DNA from: Thermosipho affectus
GTDB lineage: Bacteria > Thermotogota > Thermotogae > Thermotogales > Fervidobacteriaceae
DNA length: 54,508 nucleotides
Direction of reading: 5' to 3'
NCBI RefSeq assembly: GCF_001990485.1
Contig: NZ_LBFC01000010.1
Location: 1 to 54,508, forward strand
Shown: positions 37,981 to 47,692 of the stretch, piece by piece
How positions within the stretch are numbered: the stretch's first letter is position 1
Layout of the letters: each line of letters begins with the position of its first letter
Notes under the pieces: model-generated
Databases searched by the model: none
What the model saw: only the letters and a program-made list of their open reading frames with translations
What the model was told of the DNA's origin: nothing
Translations under genes and position numbers: made by a program

Positions 37981-38868
37981 ATGAAAAAAATTCTGTATTT
38001 TTTTCTTTTAATCCCTTTACTTTCCTTTGCACTACATACTGGTGAGTCTACCAATTTAGTCTTTAAAATACCTGGAAAAATTGAAATAACGGTAGTTGAT
38101 GCACTTGGAGGAGTTCTGCCAGAAGACCTACTAATAGATAAAGTATCTTTCAAAAATATTGCAACTGTTACATATATAGCTCCAATTGTCCCCATAAAAA
38201 GTTATCTCATATTAGACGTAAATGGAAAGAAAATAAAATACAACTTCAAGATAGTTGAATATGATTATCCAAAAGATATTGCACCGGTTATATTAGAAGA
38301 ATTTTCCGGAAATGTTGCTTATTCAAAAAATAAAAAAGAATGGATAGCAGTTTCAAATAATGTAAAGTTGTATGAAAATTACTATCTTAGAACACTAAAC
38401 AACTCTTATGCAGTCATTTCCGGAAAATGGGGAAAAGTCTATATAAAAGAAAATACAATTGTAAAAATAGAAAAAAGCAGGCAAAAAGATGATAAATTTG
38501 ACGTTAAATTAAGTGTGGAAAAAGGTAGTGTTATAGCAGATGTTGTAAAATTCTTAATGTCAAAATCTAGATTTCAAATACAAGGTGGTTCTGTTACAGC
38601 AGGTGTGCGTGGAACAAAATTTGGTTGTGAAGGTGAAGCTGGCTCGTGGAAATGGTTTGTCTTTGATGGAAGTGTTTTTGTCTTTAATGGAAAGAAAATT
38701 GTAGAAATAACAAATCAGAAAATGATAAAAGTGATAGATAATACCTTTTTGACTCCAGAAAAATTTGAAAAAAACTTTGAAGAATTTATAGGAATTTTTG
38801 AAGAAGGTTTTGAAAACTTGGAAAATGAAATGGATGACTATATGGAATCTATTGAGGAGAATATATGA
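37981..38868 (+). CDS. FecR domain protein, exported
   Basis: A 295-residue protein with a signal peptide ([17 protein letters not shown]). A FecR-like beta domain covers about residues 125-250: [49 protein letters not shown], matching the usual G-x-V-x(5)-TP..VAAVRGT-type core. It probably binds or scaffolds at the cell surface; no FecA/FecI signalling partners are adjacent. A longer frame from 37972 crosses the GAGGTGA site and was rejected. The end overlaps the PBP gene as ATGA. Confidence 0.82.
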   Translation: MKKILYFFLLIPLLSFALHTGESTNLVFKIPGKIEITVVDALGGVLPEDLLIDKVSFKNIATVTYIAPIVPIKSYLILDVNGKKIKYNFKIVEYDYPKDIAPVILEEFSGNVAYSKNKKEWIAVSNNVKLYENYYLRTLNNSYAVISGKWGKVYIKENTIVKIEKSRQKDDKFDVKLSVEKGSVIADVVKFLMSKSRFQIQGGSVTAGVRGTKFGCEGEAGSWKWFVFDGSVFVFNGKKIVEITNQKMIKVIDNTFLTPEKFEKNFEEFIGIFEEGFENLENEMDDYMESIEENI

Positions 38869-40772
38869 AATATTTTACATATTTTTTAATTGGTTTTCTC
38901 TCAATCTTTCTCACACTCTTTTATATGTACAAAAAGATCACTGCACATTTACCAGATCCAGAAACTCTAGTACCATCGAGTCTTATTATAGAATATTCAG
39001 ATGGTACACCTTTTTATTTTCCGAAAGCCTATTGGTACAAACTAGAAGACTATCCAGAACGTCTTATAACTACCGTTATAATCTCTGAAGATGAGGATTT
39101 TTTTTCACACCCCGGAATAGATATATTAGGAATGCTAAGGGGAATATTTTACACGGTATTTAAAAGAAATACACAGGGTGGAAGTACTCTTACACAACAA
39201 CTTGTTAGAAGTTTGTATCTAACACAAGCACGGACCATTGAAAGAAAAATAAAAGAAATTTTTATATCACTTTACATAGAAAAAATAAGAACCAAAAAAG
39301 AAATTTTAGAACTTTACTTAAATTCCGTGTATATGGGAAATGGAATATACGGCTTTGGAACAGCTGCTAAATATTATTTTAACAAAGAACCAAAAGAACT
39401 AAACTTAGCAGAAATAGCACTCCTTGTAAATACCGTAAAATCTCCTGAAAACTTCAACCCACAAGATTTGAAAAACCATAGCAGGGCAAATGTGGTTCTA
39501 AGAAGGCTTTTAACGGAAAATTATATAAGCCAAAAAGAATACGAAAAATACAGTAAAATGCTCCAAAAAGTAAAATCGTATAACATATTTGAATCAAAAT
39601 ACGATGAAGAAATATTTTGGAGGGTTATTGAGGAATTAAAAGAAAAGGGATTTACCTTGGATCTATTGAGAAAGGGATTTGTAGTCAAAACTACTTTAAA
39701 TAAAGAATATTACACATTACTCAGCAAAAACTTGGGGGAAAACAACGCTGGATTAATATTGAACTACAAAACAGGTGAAATCCTTGCAATGCACGGTAAA
39801 GGTACCAACAACGGTAGAAGACAAATTGGATCACTAATAAAACCTCTTTACTATTACAAAGCATTGCTAGAAGGATATAACTTGGACTCCAAATTATTTG
39901 ATTTACCTATAAAAATAGGTGACTGGACTCCAAAAAACTTTGAAAGAAACTATTATGGTGAAATTACACTTGAAAATGCATTAATACATTCAAGAAACAT
40001 CCCATCTGTTAATCTTTACCTTATGCTAGGTGATAACACTGTAAGATTTTTTTTGGAAGATGAATTGAAAATAAAAGGGTATTATCCAAAAGATTTAACG
40101 TTGTCTTTAGGAACTTTGGAAACATCACATGAAGAAATTGCAAAAGGTTTTTCGGCAATCTTCAACAGTGGAATAGTTATAAAGCCACACATAATAGATG
40201 AAGTGATAAATAGTGATGGAGTGGTATTTTACAAAGCATCACCAGAAGTTTTAAATATAGTTTCCCCATCAAAACGATATCCCATGGAAGCAAGCTATTT
40301 AATTATTAACATACTAAAAAAAGTAGTAAAATACGGAACAGGTATACGTGCAAAAATACCGGGAAGAACTATAGTAGGAAAAACTGGAACAGCAGAGCAA
40401 TATGCTTGGTTTTTAGGAGCAGATGGGAAAATATTAATGATAATATCACAAGACGGAAAAGATTTATTGGGTGGAAGAGATGTAGCACCACTTTGGAGGA
40501 AAATCGCATTAAAAACAAATATAGGGAAAAATCCTTTTACCATTTCATCTGTATATCGAAAATTAAAAGTTATCAAGACAAATCCTATGAAATATATAGA
40601 TTACGAATACCTAATAAATTTAATAAAAACTGGAAAATTCAGTATGGACGAGCTTGTAAAAATTTTAAAGACATTTGATAGAGAATATCTTATAGAATTT
40701 CTATCATACCTGAATACCGTTTCACAAGAATTTACAATAAAACTATGGAATATACTCGGAGGTGGGAAGTAA
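38865..40772 (+). CDS. Class A penicillin-binding protein (transglycosylase/transpeptidase)
   Basis: A 635-residue bifunctional peptidoglycan synthase. It has an N-terminal membrane anchor (residues 4-22). The glycosyltransferase (GT51) domain has [12 protein letters not shown] (E75 catalytic), [18 protein letters not shown] and [18 protein letters not shown]. The transpeptidase has the SxxK motif in IGSLIKPL (near 322), SxN in HSRNIPS (near 375) and KTG in VGKTGTAEQ (near 506). The transpeptidase part is compact, so this is a short, PBP1C-like form. It follows the FecR gene with a 4-bp overlap and shares one base with the next gene (TAATG). Confidence 0.93.
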   Translation: MKYFTYFLIGFLSIFLTLFYMYKKITAHLPDPETLVPSSLIIEYSDGTPFYFPKAYWYKLEDYPERLITTVIISEDEDFFSHPGIDILGMLRGIFYTVFKRNTQGGSTLTQQLVRSLYLTQARTIERKIKEIFISLYIEKIRTKKEILELYLNSVYMGNGIYGFGTAAKYYFNKEPKELNLAEIALLVNTVKSPENFNPQDLKNHSRANVVLRRLLTENYISQKEYEKYSKMLQKVKSYNIFESKYDEEIFWRVIEELKEKGFTLDLLRKGFVVKTTLNKEYYTLLSKNLGENNAGLILNYKTGEILAMHGKGTNNGRRQIGSLIKPLYYYKALLEGYNLDSKLFDLPIKIGDWTPKNFERNYYGEITLENALIHSRNIPSVNLYLMLGDNTVRFFLEDELKIKGYYPKDLTLSLGTLETSHEEIAKGFSAIFNSGIVIKPHIIDEVINSDGVVFYKASPEVLNIVSPSKRYPMEASYLIINILKKVVKYGTGIRAKIPGRTIVGKTGTAEQYAWFLGADGKILMIISQDGKDLLGGRDVAPLWRKIALKTNIGKNPFTISSVYRKLKVIKTNPMKYIDYEYLINLIKTGKFSMDELVKILKTFDREYLIEFLSYLNTVSQEFTIKLWNILGGGK

Positions 40773-41305
40773 TGAAATTTTTCTACAACCTTGAAAGATC
40801 AGAGTTTGGAGAATATGTCACAATAGAAGTTACAGATGACCAAAACAGTGGAATTGGCGCTATTGTACCTGAAAGAAAAAAGGGAGAAAACTACAAGGTT
40901 ATTATGGGTGCAATCGAAGAATATAGATACATTGTGGAAAAGGCATCAATAGAGGATACGTTCAATATAGCATATTCACTATCAAAACACTTTCCAAATC
41001 ATCCAAAAGTAATATTTGCAATTGATGCAGCATTTAAAGAATTATACTCAAAAACATACAACATACCATTGGAAAAACTTTTAGGACAGGAAAACATAAA
41101 ACAATGTAAAAACTCAGAAGGCAAAAAAATCTTTCCTGAAGAATATGGATTTGTAGATTTAATAAAAGTATTGCCACAATTTGACAATTACACTTTTGTA
41201 CTTACAAAGTATCCAAAAGGTGAGATGTATGAAGTATTAAAAGCTTTATCTACAAATTACAAATACGTGGAGGTGCTTTCATGGAAAGAACGTTTGTCTA
41301 TTTAA
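40772..41305 (+). CDS. Small protein resembling the N-terminal capping domain of enolase-superfamily epimerases
   Basis: A 177-residue protein. The first 115 residues look like the MR/MLE N-terminal domain: VTIEVTDDQNSGIGAIVPE matches the usual 'T.DG..G.GE..P' strand, and HPKVIFAIDAAFKELYSKTY plus NIPLEKLLGQ matches 'aaiDmALwDL.gk..g.PLy.LLG'. The barrel with its catalytic Lys and metal acids is absent; after residue 115 come only about 60 residues (FVDLIKVLPQFDNYTFVL). It is therefore probably not an active epimerase of the usual kind. The ATG at 40772 overlaps the PBP stop (TAATG). A domain match of this kind by eye is tentative. Confidence 0.6.
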   Translation: MKFFYNLERSEFGEYVTIEVTDDQNSGIGAIVPERKKGENYKVIMGAIEEYRYIVEKASIEDTFNIAYSLSKHFPNHPKVIFAIDAAFKELYSKTYNIPLEKLLGQENIKQCKNSEGKKIFPEEYGFVDLIKVLPQFDNYTFVLTKYPKGEMYEVLKALSTNYKYVEVLSWKERLSI

Positions 41306-41724
41306 AACCAAATGCAGTAAGAAGGGGACTAATCGGAGAAATAATAAAAAGATTTGAACAAAGGGGAATAAAAATAGTTGCACTAAAAATGCACTGGGTA
41401 ACAAAAGAAGAAGCAGAAGAATTATACAAAATGCACAAGCAAAAGAGCTTTTATAAAGATTTAATAGAATTCATCACAGGCGGTCCAATAGTTGCAATGA
41501 TAGTAGAAGCACCAAGGGTTATTGAAATGGTTAGACACATAATCGGAAACACCGACCCCCTAAAAGCGGGAACTGGAACAATTAGGGGAGAATTCGCATT
41601 AACTACAACCAAAAATCTCATACATGCAAGTGATTCAAAAGAAAATTTTGAAAGAGAATACAAAATATTCTTTAAGGATGAGGAAATTATAGATTACTAC
41701 TTAGATGTACAAGACGATATATAG
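41281..41724 (+). CDS. ndk: Nucleoside diphosphate kinase
   Basis: The 147-residue enzyme balances NTP pools by transferring phosphate through a histidine. The active-site His lies in NLIHASDSKENFERE, and ERTFVYLKPNAVRRGLIGEII and GTIRGEF are standard. Length is normal. It overlaps the previous gene by 25 bp; GGAGG stands just before the ATG. It converges with an ABC-2 permease gene only 2 bp away. Confidence 0.97.
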   Translation: MERTFVYLKPNAVRRGLIGEIIKRFEQRGIKIVALKMHWVTKEEAEELYKMHKQKSFYKDLIEFITGGPIVAMIVEAPRVIEMVRHIIGNTDPLKAGTGTIRGEFALTTTKNLIHASDSKENFEREYKIFFKDEEIIDYYLDVQDDI

Positions 41725-41726
41725 AG

Positions 41727-42824
41727 CTACTTTTTCAAAAACTCTTTTCTTACAGTAAATATCATTACTACAAAGGCAATGATAGAAACTACAATTAAAT
41801 ACTTTAATTCTTGTGATATACCAATGTTGTTTAATTGATAATTTCTCAATGCATAGGTAAGTTTATACGATGGCGTATAAGATGCTAATTTAAACATTGC
41901 CTTGGGAAGTGTGGTGACAGGTGTAATACTTCCACTTGTAAAAAAGAAAAACATGGAAAGGGATATTCCCAATATATTAGCTACCGCCTTATTAGGAGAA
42001 ATACTCGAAATAAATATTGATAGAGCAGAATGAAATATTATTGCCGTTAAAGAAAGCGGAAAAAAGATACTAAAAGGTATTTTTACACCAAATAAATTCC
42101 CAACAAGATAAACACTAAATGACACAAACAAACCTAAAAAAAACAATGCTAGAAATTTTACAACGGAATATTTATACCATTTTTCGTTATTAACTTTAAA
42201 GATAGTAATAAGTCCAAGTTCTCTATCATTAATTACAGTTAATACACCTATTGCAAGTAGCAAAAATATCACAGATAAAAACAAAATTGCCGGTGAAAAT
42301 AAATTGCCAAAATCCGTTTTAAAATTCTTGGTTTTTGGTACGAATTGAGGTGCTGGTGTTTCATTACTTACAAATAAATACCTTAAAACTTGAGGATTGA
42401 AAAATGGTGAACCATTCAAATCGTTAAATATCGAATTTAATACGTTGTATATACCGACGGACAATTGCAAGTCAACTGGACTTGGAATAAAATCAATGTT
42501 TACCTTTTGTCCGTTGTATAGTGCGTCTGTAAAATTACTCGGAATTATCATAACGGCGTTCACTTCGCCAGATTGCAAAAGCTCCACATAATTTTCATCT
42601 ACATACCTAAGTGTACCACCCTTAAAAAAGGACATAACAAGCTTTATTGTAAACCGCGACAGTGCAGAATCATCCAAGTTGTACACCCCAAGTTTAACAT
42701 TCGAGACTCCAAATCCATTGAAAAATATTATACTTGCAACTGTAAGCACAACAGGTAAAAGGATGATGAGTACTATATTTACAGGTTTTCCAATAAGTCT
42801 TTTAAATTCATACCAAACTCTCAC
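41727..42824 (-). CDS. ABC-2 type permease
   Basis: A 365-residue membrane protein of the ABC2/DUF-type export permeases. One helix sits near residues 15-36 (PVNIVLIILLPVVLTVASIIF), then a large extracytoplasmic loop of about 130 residues, then five or six helices (AILFLSVIFLLLAIGVLTVI, FLALFFLGLFVSFSVYLVG, and others). No ATPase gene is adjacent. Start GTG at 42824 with AAGGATG upstream. It follows the VWA-like gene after 13 bp. Confidence 0.85.
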   Translation of the reverse strand: MRVWYEFKRLIGKPVNIVLIILLPVVLTVASIIFFNGFGVSNVKLGVYNLDDSALSRFTIKLVMSFFKGGTLRYVDENYVELLQSGEVNAVMIIPSNFTDALYNGQKVNIDFIPSPVDLQLSVGIYNVLNSIFNDLNGSPFFNPQVLRYLFVSNETPAPQFVPKTKNFKTDFGNLFSPAILFLSVIFLLLAIGVLTVINDRELGLITIFKVNNEKWYKYSVVKFLALFFLGLFVSFSVYLVGNLFGVKIPFSIFFPLSLTAIIFHSALSIFISSISPNKAVANILGISLSMFFFFTSGSITPVTTLPKAMFKLASYTPSYKLTYALRNYQLNNIGISQELKYLIVVSIIAFVVMIFTVRKEFLKK

Positions 42825-42837
42825 CTTTTCATCCTTT

Positions 42838-43998
42838 CTATTTAAGAATAATTACAGAATTTTTTCCATAAATTCTTACAGCATCTTCTATGAATTCTGG
42901 GTTGTGTTTTGAAGAGAGCACAAACAAAACTCTTCTCTTTACAACGGGAACATCCACGTGCCCATCTGTAAAGATTATTATCCCCTCCACTCCTACCTTT
43001 GATTGTGCAAGATCCACCGCAGGTTGAAGATTAGTTTCTCCTCCACCGTATATTTCTAAATCTTTCCAATTTCCAGATTTGTATTCCGTCACCATAGTTA
43101 CCGATTTATCCACTTGTATTAAAATCAACTGGGAATCTTGTTTTGCTATCTTTTCAATCTCGGTTAAAAATTGATTCATTTCCTCTTCTATTATACTTGC
43201 ACTTGTATCCAAGATAACGGCTAACTTTGACTTATATTCATATCTCCAACCTGGCTGATCATCGTATCGTCTATTTGGTCTTAATGGTGTCATGTATTTA
43301 TCTCCTTTTATAGATGCATTAGAAAAACGTCTTAAAATCGTCTCCCAATTTAATGTAGATTTTTGCAAGATTACATCTATATTCTGCTTTAAACCAGAGT
43401 CAAGTTTTTTTCCAAACATGTTAAAAGCTTTTCCAACTTTATCTTTAGTAATTTCTATTATCATTTCAACTGGAATCTCAGATTGAAAATCGTGATCATC
43501 TATTGAATCAGGTAATGCTTCTATATCAAAATCACCTTTTTTTTCAAATTCCTTCATCATCCACTCAAAATATTCTTCAGCAGTCTTATCTATTAAAAAA
43601 GCTGGTGGAGCTGCAAATATTACCTCGTTATCTACTCCATGTCCTTCTTCAATAAGGACATTTAGAGGCACACCTCTTGCATCTAATTCAGGAATATATT
43701 GGTTTATAGCTGCATCCATTGCAAGGTCCCAAATCTTTTTTTCCCTTTTATTTCTCGGCTTTATCCTAAAATGCTGGTTTATTATATGCATTAACTCATG
43801 CAAAATAATCGCCTCAACGAACCATATTGGTTTCTTATTAACAGAAGGGTTATACAAAAAAACAATTTCACCATTCTTGGTGAATTTTATAGATATATTC
43901 TTTACATTTTCATCCTTTCGAAAAGAAATTCCAAGAAGTAGATACGCGTAAAAAGGACTCTTTTTTACAATGTTTTCAAATGCTCTATTTATAACCAT
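42838..43998 (-). CDS. VWA-like metallopeptidase-type protein (DUF2201)
   Basis: A 386-residue protein in two parts. The N-terminal half has a zinc-metalloprotease motif, ILHELMHIINQHF (near 65-77), and DLAMDAAINQYIP. The C-terminal half is a VWA-like domain starting KLAVILDTSASI with the DxSxS metal site and IIIFTDGHVD. This matches DUF2201 proteins. In bacteria these often accompany a MoxR-type ATPase, which is not seen here. Start ATG at 43998 overlaps the previous gene by 14 bp. Function unknown. Confidence 0.85.
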   Translation of the reverse strand: MVINRAFENIVKKSPFYAYLLLGISFRKDENVKNISIKFTKNGEIVFLYNPSVNKKPIWFVEAIILHELMHIINQHFRIKPRNKREKKIWDLAMDAAINQYIPELDARGVPLNVLIEEGHGVDNEVIFAAPPAFLIDKTAEEYFEWMMKEFEKKGDFDIEALPDSIDDHDFQSEIPVEMIIEITKDKVGKAFNMFGKKLDSGLKQNIDVILQKSTLNWETILRRFSNASIKGDKYMTPLRPNRRYDDQPGWRYEYKSKLAVILDTSASIIEEEMNQFLTEIEKIAKQDSQLILIQVDKSVTMVTEYKSGNWKDLEIYGGGETNLQPAVDLAQSKVGVEGIIIFTDGHVDVPVVKRRVLFVLSSKHNPEFIEDAVRIYGKNSVIILK

Positions 43999-44620
43999 CC
44001 GATTCTACCTCTATTCCAAAATTGATAAACTGATTTTCAAAAAGAGGTGTGGATAAATACGATATCCACTTGTATTTTGTTGAAAGAGTTACAAAAAACG
44101 TCATATTTTCAAATAAATCATACGACGCAATAAAAGAAAGATGATATCTTAAAATGTCTTCGGGATTAACAAAAGACAAAAAGTTTACATTAACACCTGG
44201 GTCATAATATATGTAAATCCAAGAAAATTCAACGTTAAGTCCCAAAGATAGTCTATCAAACCTAAAATCAGGTAAAATTCCAAGGTATATTCTTCCTGTC
44301 TCAGTAGATGTCTCCGTTGTTAAAGGCTTATGGAAAGTAGATTTTACATAACTTGAAAAAGAAAAATTATCAATCCCAGTATCAAAATAAAAACTCACAA
44401 GATATGTACTATTGTTAAATACATATCCAGTTAAAATTTTATATAAAAATATATCACTATTTAATGAAAATGAGACACAAGAAAGTGGATAACCTAATCT
44501 AAACCCAAAATTTTCTATACTACCCCTCAACCACACACCATCCTGTGTGGAAAAACCAAATTTCACGGCAAAAGAAATAGTTAAGAGAAAAATAAAGAAA
44601 AATGTTAAAAATCTTTTCAA
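43985..44620 (-). CDS. Exported beta-rich protein, possible outer-membrane barrel
   Basis: A 211-residue protein of no family I recognise. It has a signal peptide (MKRFLTFFFIFLLTISFA) and then alternating strands with aromatic ends (VSFYFDTGIDNFSFSSYVK, VEFSWIYIYYDPG), as expected of a beta-barrel in the toga. The start is TTG at 44620 after GGGAGGAG. It heads the unit with the VWA-like protein and the ABC-2 permease. Confidence 0.7.
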   Translation of the reverse strand: MKRFLTFFFIFLLTISFAVKFGFSTQDGVWLRGSIENFGFRLGYPLSCVSFSLNSDIFLYKILTGYVFNNSTYLVSFYFDTGIDNFSFSSYVKSTFHKPLTTETSTETGRIYLGILPDFRFDRLSLGLNVEFSWIYIYYDPGVNVNFLSFVNPEDILRYHLSFIASYDLFENMTFFVTLSTKYKWISYLSTPLFENQFINFGIEVESDGYK

Positions 44621-44642
44621 ACAATCTCCTCCCTTCCTATAG

Positions 44643-44651
44643 ATTATACCA
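44643..44651 (-). promoter_or_regulatory. Extended -10 promoter element
   Basis: On the minus strand, TGG-TATAAT (hexamer 44648-44643) lies about 22 bp before the TTG start at 44620. There is no good -35; the region 17 bp upstream overlaps the purM terminator. Confidence 0.5.
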
Positions 44652-44656
44652 CATCT

Positions 44657-44685
44657 AAAAAAAAATGACTCCGCATCGGAGTCAT
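44657..44685 (-). terminator. Terminator of the purine operon
   Basis: ATGACTCCG (44665-44673) pairs with CGGAGTCAT (44677-44685) around CAT; the minus strand then has nine T. The purM stop codon (44684-44682) is inside the stem. Confidence 0.9.
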
Positions 44686-45590
44686 AAAATCAAATTAAGA
44701 TTTTCATCTTCTGTAACCTTTCCTATTATCTTTCCTGGTAGATCCTTACTATTTGACACATAAATAAGCCCATATCCCATATTAAAAGTGGAAATAGCTT
44801 CACTAAACTCAACATATTTCAAAATCCAATCTACAAAATCCTTTCTTTCAAGATTTACATTACAACCTCTTCCGTTTAAAAGCCTTCTAAGTGCTCTTAA
44901 AATACCACCACCTGTTACATGTGCCATAGCTTTTATCTTGTCGAAATGCTCTATAATATTTGAGTATATTCTCGTTCCCTCTAATAGATTGAAAGGCAAA
45001 TCATTTATGTTTATATTTTCTTTCCTTAAAATTTTTCTAATCAAGCTCCAACCATTTGAATGAAATCCCGAAGCATCCAACGCAAATATGTAATCCCCCG
45101 GTTTTATTTTCTCGTGTTCAAATAACTTTATCACTTCACCAATGGCAAAACCTGCAACATCCATGTGATTTTCCTGATATAAATCAGGCATTTCCGCTGT
45201 TTCTCCAGCAACTAAATACATATCGTGCTTTTCAAGTTCTACTATTAAAGCTTTTACAAATTCTTTTGAATTTCCATCTATACTGTGCACCCCCAAATAG
45301 TCCAAAAAAGCCTTAGGCCTTGCACCAACACATATTAGATCGTTGTAATTCATAGCTATTAAATCTTTCGCAGCATCATTCCAAGTTTGAAATTCTATGT
45401 GTAGTAATATCTTTGTCCCAATTCCATCTGCAGTTACAGCTATCTTTGGGGTTGTAAAGTTTAAAATTGTCGCATAACCTGTAGGCTCTTTTATTATCCA
45501 TTCTGGAATAATTGCATTTCTCTTTATTTCCCTTGCAAACTCATCGCCCTTTTTCACGTCTACCCCCGCATCTTTATAGGTATACTTCAT
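44682..45590 (-). CDS. purM: Phosphoribosylformylglycinamidine cyclo-ligase
   Basis: The enzyme makes aminoimidazole ribonucleotide (AIR) in purine synthesis. It begins YKDAGVDVKKGDEFAREIK and has IAVTADGIGTKILL, DLIAMNYNDLICVGARPKAFLDYLG, VAGETAEMPDLY, and AHVTGGGILRALRRLL. At 302 residues it is shorter than the roughly 340 of B. subtilis-type PurM; the missing length is at the C-terminal end. The start overlaps the purD stop by 4 bp. Confidence 0.95.
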   Translation of the reverse strand: MKYTYKDAGVDVKKGDEFAREIKRNAIIPEWIIKEPTGYATILNFTTPKIAVTADGIGTKILLHIEFQTWNDAAKDLIAMNYNDLICVGARPKAFLDYLGVHSIDGNSKEFVKALIVELEKHDMYLVAGETAEMPDLYQENHMDVAGFAIGEVIKLFEHEKIKPGDYIFALDASGFHSNGWSLIRKILRKENININDLPFNLLEGTRIYSNIIEHFDKIKAMAHVTGGGILRALRRLLNGRGCNVNLERKDFVDWILKYVEFSEAISTFNMGYGLIYVSNSKDLPGKIIGKVTEDENLNLIL

Positions 45591-46774
45591 GCGTAAATCA
45601 CCCCTATATCCGTTCTAAAAAACTTACCCTCAAAATCTATTTTATTTGCAAGATCATATGCTACGTTTTTTGCATCTTCTTTTGTCTTGCCAATTCCTAC
45701 ACAGTGTAGCACCCTACCACCGTCTGTGTACAGTTTTTCTCCATTCCTTTTAACACCTGCTCCAAAAATAATGAAATTTTCTCCTTCTATTTTCGTGATA
45801 TTCTTTATTTCCAATCCTTTTTTGTATGAAATAGGATATCCCTTGCTTGCTAATACAACATCTAAGGCTACATTTTCAGGGGAAAAATCCGGGATCTTCT
45901 CACACTCTGTGGCTTTCAAAATTGTTTCTGCAAAATTTTCTGGATTTGTAGCCACAATTACCTCTGTTTCCGGATCACCTAGTCTAACGTTGTATTCCAA
46001 AATATAAGGTGTTTTTTCAAAGAGCATAAGTCCAAGGTATAAAAATCCTCTATAGTTTATCCCTTCCTTTTTAAGACCGTATAACGTTTTTTCAAAGAGC
46101 GTTTCTATCTTTTCTTTTATTGACTTGTCAATACTGATAGGTCCAAAGCTCCCCATACCACCGGTATTTGGTCCCATATTTCCTGTATTTGCCCTTTTGT
46201 AATCTTGTATGAAAGGATACAATGAAAAGCCATTTTCATTAACAACTGCCATGGCAGAAAGTTCCCTTCCAGGAATAAATTCATCCAAAATTATAGGTCC
46301 TGAAACTCCTTTTATTAATTGACCTTTAATAAGTTTTGCACCAAGTGCTATTGCTTCGCTTTCATCACTTGTAATTAAAACACCTTTACCTTTTGCAAGT
46401 CCATCTGCTTTTAAAACATATGGAGGGTAAAATTTCTTTATCTTTTCCCTTAATTCTAATTCGCTCTCTACTATTTCAAATCTTGGTGTAGGCAAATTAT
46501 ATTTACTCATAAATTTTTTGGCAAATATCTTTGAACTTTCCAATTTTGCCCCTTGAATTGTTGGGCCAAAGACATTTTTCAATTTTTCTGCAACACCTTT
46601 TGCAAGGTATTCTTCAGAACCTGGAATTATTAATCCATTGAAATTTTCTATATCATCAATGTTATTTCCAGTTAGCCCATTCCCAGGCGCATAAAACACT
46701 TCAAATCCAATCTTTTCAAATGAATAACCTATAGCATGCTCTCTTCCACCTGATCCCAATATGCATATTTTCAT
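45587..46774 (-). CDS. purD: Phosphoribosylamine--glycine ligase
   Basis: The 395-residue ATP-grasp enzyme joins glycine to phosphoribosylamine. The N-terminus ICILGSGGREHAIGYSFEK, the ATP-grasp core PPYVLKADGLAKGKGVLI, the motif QDYKRANTGNMGPNTGGMGSFGP, and VRLGDPETEVI are standard. It sits 9 bp after the purH-type gene and overlaps purM by 4 bp. Confidence 0.96.
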   Translation of the reverse strand: MKICILGSGGREHAIGYSFEKIGFEVFYAPGNGLTGNNIDDIENFNGLIIPGSEEYLAKGVAEKLKNVFGPTIQGAKLESSKIFAKKFMSKYNLPTPRFEIVESELELREKIKKFYPPYVLKADGLAKGKGVLITSDESEAIALGAKLIKGQLIKGVSGPIILDEFIPGRELSAMAVVNENGFSLYPFIQDYKRANTGNMGPNTGGMGSFGPISIDKSIKEKIETLFEKTLYGLKKEGINYRGFLYLGLMLFEKTPYILEYNVRLGDPETEVIVATNPENFAETILKATECEKIPDFSPENVALDVVLASKGYPISYKKGLEIKNITKIEGENFIIFGAGVKRNGEKLYTDGGRVLHCVGIGKTKEDAKNVAYDLANKIDFEGKFFRTDIGVIYA

Positions 46775-46783
46775 ACTCTCACC

Positions 46784-47683
46784 TCAATGTCTAAACACTC
46801 TACCATTTGCTTTATAGAACGATATTCCAAGTTTATTTGCCGCATCAATTATTTCACTATCTCTAATAGATCCCATGGGTGCAACTACTGCCTTAACCTT
46901 TGCATTTGCAAGAATTTCCAAACCATCTGGAAATGGGAAAAATGCATCAGAAGCAGCATATGCCCCAATAGCCTTTTCACCTGCAAGTGATGTGGCAATC
47001 CAAGCCGCCCTTTTCCTTGAAGGTTGACCTGTACCTATTCCCACTGTTGTAAGATTTTTGGAAATAAGTATGGCATTTGACTTTACCCCTTCAACAACTA
47101 TATATGAAAAAATTAGTTCGGTCATTTCACTTTCTGAAAGTTTAGGACCTGCTACATGCTTAAAAACTAAATCTGGTAATTTCCTTTCACCTATTAAAAA
47201 AGCTCCAAATGCAGGTTTTCCAACTTTTGGTTCATAATCTCTAACTTTTAATATACGTATTTTCTTAGATTTTAATACTTCTATTGCTTCTTTTGTAAAG
47301 TTTTCTGCAATTACAACTTCAAGATATTTTTTCTTTATAGCCAATGCACATTCTTCGTCAAATTCAAAATTCACCGAAAGTATTCCACCAAAACTTGATT
47401 CTTCATCGGCTAAAATAGCGGAAAGTATGGAGTCCACCTTGCTTTTACTTACAGATGCACCACAAGGTGTTTGGTGTTTCACTACCACACTTCCATAGCC
47501 ATTTAATTTTTTCAAATTTTTTGCAATTACAAATGCTGATTCTGCGTCTAATATGTTGTTAAAAGAAATTTGTTTTCCTTCGTGCAAAATTTTAAATGCA
47601 GGTTTTCCAAACATTTCCGCTTTTTCATGAGAATTTTCCCCATACCTTAATTCCATATCAAATTTTTCAAGATACACCCCCAC
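46784..47683 (-). CDS. purH: AICAR transformylase, stand-alone (PurH without the IMP cyclohydrolase domain)
   Basis: A protein of about 299 residues covering only the C-terminal half of bifunctional PurH. ELRYGENSHEKAEMFGK is the usual start of the transformylase domain (LRYGENPHQ), and VVVKHQTPCGASVS carries the catalytic Lys-His pair. GIGTGQPSRKRAAWIA and AYAASDAFFPFPDGLEI follow. The N-terminal MGS-like IMP cyclohydrolase domain is absent, and only 9 bp separate this gene from purN, so it is not encoded next door. GTG at 47683 lies close to AGGAG; the next GTG, at 47677, is better spaced and may be the real start. Confidence 0.9.
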   Translation of the reverse strand: MGVYLEKFDMELRYGENSHEKAEMFGKPAFKILHEGKQISFNNILDAESAFVIAKNLKKLNGYGSVVVKHQTPCGASVSKSKVDSILSAILADEESSFGGILSVNFEFDEECALAIKKKYLEVVIAENFTKEAIEVLKSKKIRILKVRDYEPKVGKPAFGAFLIGERKLPDLVFKHVAGPKLSESEMTELIFSYIVVEGVKSNAILISKNLTTVGIGTGQPSRKRAAWIATSLAGEKAIGAYAASDAFFPFPDGLEILANAKVKAVVAPMGSIRDSEIIDAANKLGISFYKANGRVFRH

Positions 47684-47692
47684 TCACTCCTT

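Noticed and set aside
41700-41760. Terminator between converging ndk and ABC-2 permease genes
   Set aside because: Only a loose AGAG/CTCT plus T5/A5 pairing with a bulge is visible; too weak to call.
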